From NCBI GenBank assembly GCA_902761605.1, contig CACWLC010000014.1:23416-87415 (forward strand): DNA of 64,000 nucleotides. Reading direction: 5' to 3'. Positions 35,198 to 43,222 of this stretch are shown here, one piece after another; the first letter of the stretch is position 1; each line of letters starts with the position of its first letter. Under the pieces are notes generated by a model. That model did not search any database, was not told the DNA's origin, and saw only the letters and a program-made list of their open reading frames with translations. Both the position numbers and the translations under genes were made by a program. The DNA is from an uncultured Prevotellaceae bacterium (lineage in GTDB: Bacteria; Bacteroidota; Bacteroidia; Bacteroidales; Bacteroidaceae).

Positions 35198-36787
35198 CTA
35201 CTTCTTTACTACTTTTCTACCATCCTTTATATATAACCCCTTAGAAGGTTCTGACGAGATACGGCGACCTTGAAGATTATAAAGAGCCTGACTTTGAGAA
35301 ACATTGATATTATCAGCAGGCGATCGTACACCAGTATAAGTTCCCCAACCTGCAGAGCGGTCTTCGAGGGTTATCACTCGTTCGTCGCTCATGCACTTAG
35401 TCCACACAGCGTTGCTTGTCTTATTCACAAACTTGCCTTCCCATGTTTGATACCAAGGCATCCACCACGACCATACGGCCTCTTCTTCAAACTCCTTGTC
35501 GATATCGGGTATAGGGCCGTTCTCAGAAAGGGCGATGATCTTCTTACCACCAGAGAGGGTCTTAAGTTTGTCAAATGCTGCGTAGTTGCTGGAGTGGTCA
35601 TTGTCATCATTATAGATGTCGATAGAGATGACATCATAGTATGATTCACCAGGATTCCAGTCGGAATCTCCAACAGCGTTAGGATTCCAAACCCAGATAA
35701 CGTTATGCACACCCTTAACCTTGACCATCTCATCGAATATCAGCTGATAAAGCTTTACACAAGGCACAGCGCCACTGGCACCCCACCAGAACCAGGCCCC
35801 GCTTGCCTCGTGTAAAGGACGGAAGATGCAGGCTATGCCTTTATTCTGTAGTGCAAGGAAATGATCGGCAACAGTGTCAATGTCCTTGATGATATTGGCA
35901 TAGAGACTGGATGCTGTGTTCCAACTGCCATCAGCATTCATGGCATCGGTAATCCTTGTGTCGCACAAAATTTTGTCATCTCTTTGGCAATAGAAATCAC
36001 CGGATTTGCGGCTGGGGTCGCGCCAATGCCATGTAAAGGCAGGCAAACCGCCACGCTTGTAGGTGTCCTCTGCCAGTGCGATGCAGCTGGCCGTATATTC
36101 TTTGTACCATGATTCAGATTCATACTTCCCTGTGGCATTCATAAAGTCGAATCCTATAAGAGCAGGATATTTTCCTGAAGCCAGATAGACAGCTTTCACG
36201 TCGTCGTGCTGGGTAACATCACCATTGGCAGTAGTCATGTCGCCAGTCATGACACCCGAGACAGTCTTCTTGCCGAAATTATCACGAAGGAAAGTATAGA
36301 TCGTCTTGGCACATTCGGATGCGTCAGCATCAACAGGGGCAGAGGCAATATCAAACTGCACGGTGCTGCCGCCCTTCTCAAAACGTATATAGTCGATACG
36401 GAACCAAGTCCAGTTTGGGGTGATGACAATGGTATTGTCGCCTTTCGTCATGATGAAATTTCCAGCAGACAGTTCTTCCAACTTATTCGCCCCTTGTATT
36501 GGTGTGGTCTCGCCATTCACTCCGATATTAACCACCTTGGCACCATAAAGTCCGTCGTAACACACATAGACGGCATACTTGCCAGCCTCAGAGGCGGTAT
36601 AGGTAAAGGTTATCTTTGCGTTACTCTCCGTGAGTTCCAATGCCTTACCGCCAGAATACTTATTATCTTCTACTAATTTGCAGTTAGTATAAGCTGCGCT
36701 CTCTGCCTCAAGTTTCACATCGTTTTGTGCATATGCAGATGCCATGCCACAGACAGACAAAAACAGGAATAATAAATAACGTTTCAT
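35198..36787 (-). CDS. GH26 beta-mannanase with N-terminal CBM35-like domain and C-terminal tag
   Basis: 529 residues from 36787 (MKRYLLFLFLSVCG); the frame is open 13 codons further. Signal peptide 1-21. An N-terminal CBM35/CBM6-like sandwich (about 23-137: KLEAESAAYTNC ... TWFRIDYIRFE) is followed by the GH26 barrel. The acid/base is Glu327 in RPLHEASGAWFWWG and the nucleophile Glu422 in ALSENGPIP, with the expected preceding His. GH26 enzymes mostly cut beta-1,4-mannan. The last residues (YNLQGRRISSEPSKGLYIKD region) are the same kind of tag as in the GH5 gene. It is the last gene of the SusC/D operon but lies behind a hairpin terminator without its own promoter. Confidence 0.93.
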   Translation of the reverse strand: MKRYLLFLFLSVCGMASAYAQNDVKLEAESAAYTNCKLVEDNKYSGGKALELTESNAKITFTYTASEAGKYAVYVCYDGLYGAKVVNIGVNGETTPIQGANKLEELSAGNFIMTKGDNTIVITPNWTWFRIDYIRFEKGGSTVQFDIASAPVDADASECAKTIYTFLRDNFGKKTVSGVMTGDMTTANGDVTQHDDVKAVYLASGKYPALIGFDFMNATGKYESESWYKEYTASCIALAEDTYKRGGLPAFTWHWRDPSRKSGDFYCQRDDKILCDTRITDAMNADGSWNTASSLYANIIKDIDTVADHFLALQNKGIACIFRPLHEASGAWFWWGASGAVPCVKLYQLIFDEMVKVKGVHNVIWVWNPNAVGDSDWNPGESYYDVISIDIYNDDNDHSSNYAAFDKLKTLSGGKKIIALSENGPIPDIDKEFEEEAVWSWWMPWYQTWEGKFVNKTSNAVWTKCMSDERVITLEDRSAGWGTYTGVRSPADNINVSQSQALYNLQGRRISSEPSKGLYIKDGRKVVKK

Positions 36788-36802
36788 TGCCTTGTTTTGT
36801 AT

Positions 36803-36836
36803 TAAAAAGAGCGCCCGCCATAACAACGAGCGCTCT
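36803..36836 (-). terminator. Hairpin between the glycan-binding protein gene and GH26
   Basis: AGAGCGCTCG (36836-36827) pairs with CGGGCGCTCT (36817-36808) on the minus strand, followed by five T. Only about 20 bp separate it from the GH26 start codon. It may attenuate rather than end the operon. Confidence 0.7.
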
Positions 36837-36860
36837 ACTCTTTAATATCTAATCTACATT

Positions 36861-37481
36861 TCAGGGCACGATAACAATCTTGGTAACTGTTAATCCATCA
36901 CCCTGTAGGATGATAGCAGTATTGCTCCATCCGTCTGTTATTTCACCATTAATACATTTTAGCATATCTTCGGTGACAGGCACTTCAATTGTTTCAGCAC
37001 TGCCATCCCAGTCATTACATGAAACACCTTCGAATGATGTCCAGTTTGGGTTGTTCCACTGTATCTGGCCAGTAGTGCCTACTTCCTTATAAACTACGAA
37101 CTTAGAGTTAGTAGTCAATCCAAGTGACTCAATAGCAGGATTACCACCACGCATAATACGCCACTTTCCCTTGTCATCTCCCCATGACGGATAGAATGGA
37201 TATTGTACGAAATCGCTCTGATCCTGATACATTGTAAATGGAGCTATGTCGTACTCTGATGGATTGTTATTTGGTCCAACCCACATTTCTTCCTGGAAGT
37301 ATAGCTCAAGTGGTGTGTAACCATTTCCTGTAAACAGAAGATGCTGGGCATCGATGGTTTCAAGAATTGCAGGATCTTCGGCGAAGTCCACCTCTATGCT
37401 GAATGTTCCATCCTCATTGGTAAGTAGAACTTTTCGCTCTTTAGTTTCTCCCAAATCTCTGCTGGGAAGGTAGCGATACAT
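36861..37481 (-). CDS. Glycan-binding lipoprotein, C-terminal fragment (frame-shifted)
   Basis: This frame carries the proper C-terminal end of the surface glycan-binding protein. The meaningful part starts at about 37427 (LLTNEDGTFSIEVDFAED) and includes the conserved HLLFTGNGYTPLELYF, a tryptophan-rich region (SWGDDKGKWRIMRGGN, NNPNWTSFEG) and a last strand (GDGLTVTKIVIVP). The first 20 codons of the open frame are out-of-phase reading of the upstream repeat. As it stands it lacks a signal peptide and cannot reach the surface unless frameshifting joins it to the pieces before it. It is better read as part of a broken gene spanning 36861-38610. Confidence 0.6.
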   Translation of the reverse strand: MYRYLPSRDLGETKERKVLLTNEDGTFSIEVDFAEDPAILETIDAQHLLFTGNGYTPLELYFQEEMWVGPNNNPSEYDIAPFTMYQDQSDFVQYPFYPSWGDDKGKWRIMRGGNPAIESLGLTTNSKFVVYKEVGTTGQIQWNNPNWTSFEGVSCNDWDGSAETIEVPVTEDMLKCINGEITDGWSNTAIILQGDGLTVTKIVIVP

Positions 37482-37574
37482 TCGTTGTTGCCATCATTGC
37501 CGTCATACGTGAATCTATATGTACCATTCCAACTAATAGCGCCGTTTCCATCAGGATCACCATTCGTCCAGAAT
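37305..37574 (-). repeat. Tandem duplication inside the glycan-binding protein gene, downstream copy
   Basis: This segment is nearly identical to 37637-37938. The period is 332 bp (not a multiple of three) up to the breakpoint at 37420, where the upstream copy holds 33 more bp. A handful of point differences separate the copies. Confidence 0.85.
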
Positions 37575-37723
37575 GGAGTCTTTACTATTTCCAAATGGCC
37601 TTCTCCTCCAATCCACACATCTTCAGTAAAGTAGATTTCAAGCGGTGTGTAGCCATTTCCTGTAAACAGAAGATGCTGGGCATCGATGGTTTCAAGAATT
37701 GCAGGATCTTCGGCGAAGTCCAC
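37394..37723 (-). pseudogene. Glycan-binding lipoprotein, middle fragment
   Basis: A third reading phase of the same broken gene. It reads NEDG-type sequence (in phase from about 37742) through TGNGYTPLEIYFTEDVWIGG and a second copy of NGAISWNGTYRFTYDG and CIATFPAEIWEKLKSEKFYL, then falls into PMRMEHSA and a TAG stop. The same eight-residue tail ends the upstream fragment, so both breaks share one junction sequence (CCAATGAGG). Confidence 0.6.
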
Positions 37724-37938
37724 CTCTATGCTGAATGTTCCATCCTCATTGGAACCTGATAGGAGTCACCAGCAGGCTTATAACGTAAGTAGAACTTTTC
37801 GCTCTTTAGTTTCTCCCAAATCTCTGCTGGGAAGGTGGCGATACATTCATTGTTGCCATCATTGCCCTCATACGTGAATCTATAAGTACCATTCCAACTA
37901 ATAGCGCCGTTTCCATCAGGATCACTATTTGTCCAGAT
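37637..37938 (-). repeat. Tandem duplication inside the glycan-binding protein gene, upstream copy
   Basis: Partner of 37305-37574. It contains 33 bp (37753-37785, coding for RYKPAGDSYQV or close to it) that the other copy lacks. Confidence 0.85.
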
Positions 37939-38610
37939 TACATTCTTCACAGTCTCCCAGTGACCATCGTCGGCAGCGGGCTTGTAAGCCAGTTCTGGCA
38001 TAGAGAAGCTCTTTCCGTCGTAAGTATGTACAGTTCCTACCCATGTACCTTCGAAGATATTCTTCGTTGGAACACGGAAGATAAGGTTGTTGGTACCCTT
38101 GCGATAGAAATCCTTATGGTCAATCAACTGCGGATTGCCCTCAGCGTCGAGCAGTTCAATACTGTTTACGAACTCCAGATCAGAGCCATAGACAGTAATC
38201 TGATCACCTCCAGTGATTTCGTCACCAGGCTGCTTGTCGAAACCTGTCACGTTAGTATTACCAATAGTCAAGGCAATGCGTGACTCTGCCTGTTCGCTTG
38301 CTGTGCGCACGATAATATTACCACCTTCTGATGCGATACCTGCAGGAGCATTAACTCTGATCATATCGTTACCAACAAGCTCAAAACCGGTTGCTTTCAC
38401 ACCACCGGGGAACTCAATTTCTGTAACAGCATCGAAGCCAGATCCATTGATTGTCATCGGCTGGTTGGTGACTACCTTCGTTGGGAAAAACGTTTTGATG
38501 CCCAAACCAACGTTAGCAGATTGAGCGTCGTCATCAGCACAGGCCGTGAAAACGGAACCAATGAGAACCACAGCAATCAATGCACTTAAATAATTGATTA
38601 TATGCTTCAT
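37726..38610 (-). CDS. Surface glycan-binding lipoprotein with IPT/TIG domains, N-terminal part (truncated)
   Basis: 294 residues from the ATG at 38610. The signal peptide ends in the lipobox VFTAC (Cys24 or so), so the product is a lipoprotein, probably surface-exposed. Two IPT/TIG-like sandwiches follow (IKTFFPTKVVTNQPMTINGSG and TGFDKQPGDEITGGDQITVYG), then the first binding domain (GAISWNGTYRFTYEG, CIATFPAEIWEKLKSEKFYLR). The frame then breaks at 37752 and stops after PMRMEHSA. The place after susD is normal for a SusE/F-like protein. An ATG at 38628 is in frame but lies in a 7-bp repeat. Confidence 0.75.
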   Translation of the reverse strand: MKHIINYLSALIAVVLIGSVFTACADDDAQSANVGLGIKTFFPTKVVTNQPMTINGSGFDAVTEIEFPGGVKATGFELVGNDMIRVNAPAGIASEGGNIIVRTASEQAESRIALTIGNTNVTGFDKQPGDEITGGDQITVYGSDLEFVNSIELLDAEGNPQLIDHKDFYRKGTNNLIFRVPTKNIFEGTWVGTVHTYDGKSFSMPELAYKPAADDGHWETVKNVIWTNSDPDGNGAISWNGTYRFTYEGNDGNNECIATFPAEIWEKLKSEKFYLRYKPAGDSYQVPMRMEHSA

Positions 38611-38615
38611 AATTC

Positions 38616-38643
38616 TTTCAATTTTCAATTATCAATTTTCAAT
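38616..38643 (-). repeat. 7-bp tandem repeat before the glycan-binding protein gene
   Basis: Plus-strand units TTTCAAT, TTTCAAT, TATCAAT, TTTCAAT (ATTGAAA on the coding strand), between the susD stop (38650) and the start codon at 38610. Confidence 0.75.
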
Positions 38644-38649
38644 TTCCTA

Positions 38650-40362
38650 TTATTGCCAACCAGGATTCTGAGTAAGATTAGGATTCTTCTTCAGTTCCGA
38701 CTGAGGAATAGGATAAAGATTGAACTTATCATCCCACTGACGGGTAACAGTAGAGCGTGTAAGTACCAACTCAGGACTGATGGTAGCCACCTTGATTTCC
38801 TTGAAATACTTAGCACCCTTCTTCCAGCGGCGTACATCCCAGAAGCGATGATTCTCAAATGCCAGCTCTACAAGGCGCTCGCGCTCATAGCGCTCAACCC
38901 ATGCCTCACCATCCTCAGTGAATTTAGGCATCTGGATGTCAGCACGGTTACGCAGTACGTTGATCGCCTCATTGGCTGTCATGCCGTAAGTAGCATCGTT
39001 TGCGCTGCCTGTAGCATTATATACAGCCTCTGCATAGTCAAGATAGAACTCTGCAAGACGGAATACTATCCAAGTATGGCGACGAGTGGTCTGGTTATCG
39101 GCTGTGGTAACACATGATCCGTCAACATACTTTCTCAGATAGTAGCTTGTAGGAGTCGCTCCATACTTAGGAGCAGCGTTGAATCCTCCTGTGTAGGTTT
39201 CTATCACCTTCTTCTGGGCACCATTGCTGGGCCATTCATCACCGTTCTTTACGACAGTAAGTGCGAAACGTGGATCGAGGCCTTCGTATGGATCAACCTC
39301 TGTAAGGTCGATACTCTCAGGATAGCGTTGTGCAAATGTCTCACCATTGTCCTGATACTCATACTGGTCAACCAGGCTCTGTGTGGGGCAAGTGCCGGAA
39401 GAACCATTCTCCACTCCGATGGGGTAGTTGGCCATCTCGAAGGAATTGCTGTCACCACGACCAAGACCAAGAATCAGCTCTGTATTGTTCGTGAATGCAT
39501 CATGTCCCCAGAGAGTGCTGTAAGAATTAAGCTTCAGACCCCACAGTGATGCATTGTCGAGGATATACTTACAAGCCTCGGCAGCCTTTGCCCACTTAGT
39601 CTTGTCACCATTTGGATTATGAAGTGGTGATGCAGCATAAAGCAATGTACGAGCCTTAAGGGCAAATGCGGCAATACGTGTGACACGACCTATCTCTGCT
39701 CCATATTCTGTAATATATGTCTCAGGCAGATAAGGTGCTATGGCATCACACTCGTCAACAATAAACTTAACTATCTCATCGGCAGACGTACGCTGTACGC
39801 TGTTTGCCTGAGCATTAGTAAGAGTTGTCGTTACCAGAGGAACACCACCGTATGCCTTAAACAACTCAAAATAGAAATATGCCCTTAGGAATCTTACTTC
39901 GTATGGGAAAAGCTCCATCTGAGCCATCCAGTTCTCATAGCTAGTGTTGTATTTCCAGTCAGACAAATCTGCCTCGTCCAACTTCTCAAGGAACATGTTG
40001 GCATCAGCAATAGCGGTATACGACTTCGTCCAGAACCTGTCGTTTGGATTGGCAGGACTCCATCCGCCATTCACATAGCTATTGATTGCGCCTGTTTCAA
40101 GTGCATACTGCGCCTCATCGGTAGCACCAGCAAGGAAATAGGCGCTATTGTCATCAAACTCATTAGTATAAACCTGAGCATAGACAGCTGATACCAAGCC
40201 CTTGATACCTTCGTTGAAATATTCGAAAGTCCACTTCTCGTCACGGGTAGATTCCTCAGAGTAGTTAAGATCTACACAAGAGGATAAAAGTAAAAAGGTA
40301 AAGAGGTAAAAAGGTAAAACCTTCCCCATACCTTTGCCCCTGAAAAATATCTTTGTTCTCAT
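38650..40362 (-). CDS. SusD/RagB-like nutrient-binding lipoprotein (second pair)
   Basis: 570 residues. Lipoprotein signal with lipobox LLSSC (Cys29). A SusD fold with TPR-like helices: FLRAYFYFELFKAYGGVPLV in the N-terminal part, RIAAFALKARTLLYAASPLHNP in the middle, FRLAEFYLDYAEAVYNATG and ERLVELAFENHRFWDVRRW near the end, closing with LYPIPQSELKKNPNLTQNPG. It caps the SusC-like transporter encoded just upstream. The hydrophobic core of its signal peptide is encoded by an 8-bp repeat. Confidence 0.93.
   Translation of the reverse strand: MRTKIFFRGKGMGKVLPFYLFTFLLLSSCVDLNYSEESTRDEKWTFEYFNEGIKGLVSAVYAQVYTNEFDDNSAYFLAGATDEAQYALETGAINSYVNGGWSPANPNDRFWTKSYTAIADANMFLEKLDEADLSDWKYNTSYENWMAQMELFPYEVRFLRAYFYFELFKAYGGVPLVTTTLTNAQANSVQRTSADEIVKFIVDECDAIAPYLPETYITEYGAEIGRVTRIAAFALKARTLLYAASPLHNPNGDKTKWAKAAEACKYILDNASLWGLKLNSYSTLWGHDAFTNNTELILGLGRGDSNSFEMANYPIGVENGSSGTCPTQSLVDQYEYQDNGETFAQRYPESIDLTEVDPYEGLDPRFALTVVKNGDEWPSNGAQKKVIETYTGGFNAAPKYGATPTSYYLRKYVDGSCVTTADNQTTRRHTWIVFRLAEFYLDYAEAVYNATGSANDATYGMTANEAINVLRNRADIQMPKFTEDGEAWVERYERERLVELAFENHRFWDVRRWKKGAKYFKEIKVATISPELVLTRSTVTRQWDDKFNLYPIPQSELKKNPNLTQNPGWQ
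40290..40320 (-). repeat. 8-bp tandem repeat encoding the SusD signal-peptide core
   Basis: Plus-strand units GTAAAAAG, GTAAAGAG, GTAAAAAG, GTAAAAC. On the coding strand they give LPFYLFTFLL of the lipoprotein signal. Confidence 0.75.
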
Positions 40363-40390
40363 ATCTTTTTCTAATTTAATATTTACCTTT

Positions 40391-43177
40391 TTAGAACGTC
40401 ACGTTGAGACCAACATTCACACTCTTCATCACAGGATAGCCAGTGTTGAGATTCTCTGCATCCATAGCGTCAATATTATCGAACGACAGGAGGTTCTGTC
40501 CCTGTACGAATACTCTTACGCCAGTAACCTTGAGAGGCTGTATGAGCGAAGCTGGCAACTTATAGTAAACCTCACAGTCGCGCAGTTTGAGCCATCTTGC
40601 AGTGCGATACCAGATGGTAGAGTTCTGAGCATTGTTGGCTACGCTCTCAGTCGAAAGACGTGGGAAGAGTGCGTCAGCACCGAGCACATCGAAACAGTTG
40701 TTGTAATAATCCTGAGATAGATTACGGTTACCGGAGAGTGCTCCCCACACACCGTCAACATACATCAGGTTCTTTGTCTGGTTGTCAGCACCCTGGAATG
40801 TGGCATTAATACCGAAGCCTTTATACTCTGCACCGAGATTGAATGCATAGTTGAAGCTTGGGTATGTTGTGCCGTAGTCAAATGTAACATAGTCATTCTC
40901 ATTGATGACACCGTCTTCATTGACATCCTTATATTTGATATCACCAACCTTTACCTGACCGAACTGCTGAACAGGACTCTTGTCAATATCTTCCTGGTCC
41001 TTGAAAAAACCATCTGCGATGAGTCCACGTGCAGCATCAGCATATCCACCTAATACCGACAGGTTCTCATAAGCAGGAGTTTCAATCCACTCAAGGATTT
41101 TGCTCCTTACCATAGAAACATTCATTCCCAAGTTGACATTAAGCCCGTTGCTGAAGGTCTTTGCATAACGCAGACCTACTTCGGCACCCCAGCTTGCCAC
41201 GCGGCCCTTGTCATCATACGATGACTGGATACCAACTACAGCAGAGTTGAGCGAGCCGGCACTTACCAGGATGTTACGACGCTGCTGATAGAACGCATCG
41301 ATTGTAACATCAAGACAGTTGGCGATTCTCAAATCTGTACCGATATTTGCCTTGTAAGCAACCTCCTGTGCGAAATCCTCTGTTGGGAACTGGGTAAGGA
41401 AATTACCCCAAGAACTAGTGAAATTGGTGCCATACCAGAAGTTGCCATGTCCACTATTCCATGAAGCAAGCCAGAGACCTGCCTGTGGCACATAGTCAGT
41501 GTGCTGGATACCTCCTGAAACACGTACCTTTCCGTAGTTGATAAAGCTGCTCTCAGGCTTGTTGATATAGATATATCCCAGACCCAGTGTTGGCGAGAAA
41601 GCCCACTTGGCTGGATAGCTGCGGTTAGAGCCGTTAGCTGCCAACACTACATCAGCAATCAACTTGTTAGCATGATCATAATGAAGAGCCAGCTGCCAGT
41701 TGGTACGATACCACGTATTACTCTGACCGTCACGAATCTCGCCCTTGATATTATAGTTCGCATTGGCTCCGATGTTGTCACCGTTGTTCAGCTGTATTCC
41801 ATATTTGAATCCGGCATTAAATGTAGCGATACGCCACTGTGAGTCAACCCAGTGGTTGAATGCCAGCTTATCTTCCACAGTACCCATGACTGTTTCCTGC
41901 ATAGCACCTGCTGCATCATACCAGTTCCAGCCATACTGATAACCCTTCGAACGGGTTTCGTAAGTATTGGAAGAGTTGTCGTAAGATGCTCCAACGTAGA
42001 ACTGCAGACCCTTTGTGATGACATCAAGATCTTGCTCCAGTGTAATGTTAGCCCAGATTTGACGCTGATGGGTCTTCATAAAACCTGCACCCTGTGACTT
42101 TGCCAGGAGGTTAAAGTCACCGTATGTCTGGCTACCGCCCCATACACCGCCTGCGGTCTTGATTGGGAATGCCAGTGCAGGCACCTTATACAGATGCCAC
42201 CAAGCATCATTGGAGTTCACATTAGGCACACCGTTGGTCTCCATCAGGACACCCAGAATATTTGTCCTCACTCTTGTAGTCTTGCTTACTTCGAAGTCTA
42301 CATTGGCACGAATATTAGCTTTAGAATACTTCAACTGCGAATTGAAGTCACCCTGGTCCGGATTCTTATAAAGTCCGCGTGCATCAGTATAGTCGAGCTG
42401 TGCATAATACTGTACTTTCTCTGTACCGCCATAGAAAGAGATAAATGCATTCGACTCATGGGCTGTTTTCTTAAACACCTCGTCCTTCCAGTTTACATTT
42501 GGATACACATACGGATCACTGTTATCCTGGAACTTCTGAAGTTCTGAAGCAGAATATGCCGCAGCAAGACCATCGTTTGCACGAGCAGTATTCAGAGCCT
42601 TGGCATAGTCGTATGCGCTTACCATATCTGCCATCTGCGGGTCGAACTGGAACTTATGTGAAGCGCCAACCTTAAAATGGTACTTGCCGTCCTTTGTTCC
42701 ATGCTTGGTCTTTACCAGAAGCACACCGTTGATTCCCTCATGGCCATATAGAGCGACGGCAGCAGCATCTTTCAGCACTGTAACGCTCTCCACCTCCTCA
42801 ACAGTCAGACGGTCGAGCGGACGCTCAACGCCGTCAACGAGTATCAGGATATCCTTCTCACCAGTGGTCTGGACACCACGAATGTTGAAAGTAGCACCAC
42901 GACCTTCTTCTCCCTTGAAACCAGTATTCTGATAGGCATTCAGTCCGAGCAGTTTACCATACAGGGCATCTGCAAGGCTGATGGCAGATGTACGGCGGAG
43001 CTCTTCAGCTGTGATGGTTGTTGCAGCCGCTGTAGTAAGAAACTCCGACTGCTCAACACCATAGCCTAAATCTACCTTCTGCGACTGTTTATCGCTCAGC
43101 GTCACCTGGGCACTCACTACCATAGGAGCACCGCATAGACCAACTAAGGTATATAGAAATATATTTTTTATTTTCAT
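40391..43177 (-). CDS. SusC/RagA-like TonB-dependent transporter lacking the N-terminal extension (second pair)
   Basis: 928 residues from 43177 (MKIKNIFLYTLVGLCG); ATG 43186 is also possible. After the signal peptide (to about AQ 24) the protein goes within 40 residues into the plug (TITAEELRRTSAISLADALYGKL, NIRGVQTTGEKDILILVDGVERP, VLKDAAAVALYG). The usual carboxypeptidase-like domain of about 80 residues before the plug is missing. The barrel follows and ends MKSVNVGLNVTF, with the expected terminal Phe. It pairs with the SusD-like gene downstream. A second, shorter SusCD pair in one operon suggests a different oligosaccharide length or side chain. Confidence 0.92.
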   Translation of the reverse strand: MKIKNIFLYTLVGLCGAPMVVSAQVTLSDKQSQKVDLGYGVEQSEFLTTAAATTITAEELRRTSAISLADALYGKLLGLNAYQNTGFKGEEGRGATFNIRGVQTTGEKDILILVDGVERPLDRLTVEEVESVTVLKDAAAVALYGHEGINGVLLVKTKHGTKDGKYHFKVGASHKFQFDPQMADMVSAYDYAKALNTARANDGLAAAYSASELQKFQDNSDPYVYPNVNWKDEVFKKTAHESNAFISFYGGTEKVQYYAQLDYTDARGLYKNPDQGDFNSQLKYSKANIRANVDFEVSKTTRVRTNILGVLMETNGVPNVNSNDAWWHLYKVPALAFPIKTAGGVWGGSQTYGDFNLLAKSQGAGFMKTHQRQIWANITLEQDLDVITKGLQFYVGASYDNSSNTYETRSKGYQYGWNWYDAAGAMQETVMGTVEDKLAFNHWVDSQWRIATFNAGFKYGIQLNNGDNIGANANYNIKGEIRDGQSNTWYRTNWQLALHYDHANKLIADVVLAANGSNRSYPAKWAFSPTLGLGYIYINKPESSFINYGKVRVSGGIQHTDYVPQAGLWLASWNSGHGNFWYGTNFTSSWGNFLTQFPTEDFAQEVAYKANIGTDLRIANCLDVTIDAFYQQRRNILVSAGSLNSAVVGIQSSYDDKGRVASWGAEVGLRYAKTFSNGLNVNLGMNVSMVRSKILEWIETPAYENLSVLGGYADAARGLIADGFFKDQEDIDKSPVQQFGQVKVGDIKYKDVNEDGVINENDYVTFDYGTTYPSFNYAFNLGAEYKGFGINATFQGADNQTKNLMYVDGVWGALSGNRNLSQDYYNNCFDVLGADALFPRLSTESVANNAQNSTIWYRTARWLKLRDCEVYYKLPASLIQPLKVTGVRVFVQGQNLLSFDNIDAMDAENLNTGYPVMKSVNVGLNVTF

Positions 43178-43181
43178 AATC

Positions 43182-43213
43182 TTCATTTTTTCATTCTTTC
43201 ATTCTTTCATTCT
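43182..43213 (-). repeat. 8-bp tandem repeat between susD and the second susC
   Basis: Plus-strand units TTCATTTT, TTCATTCT, TTCATTCT, TTCATTCT (AGAATGAA on the coding strand), in the intergenic gap right before the start codon. Confidence 0.75.
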
Positions 43214-43222
43214 TCAGAAGAA

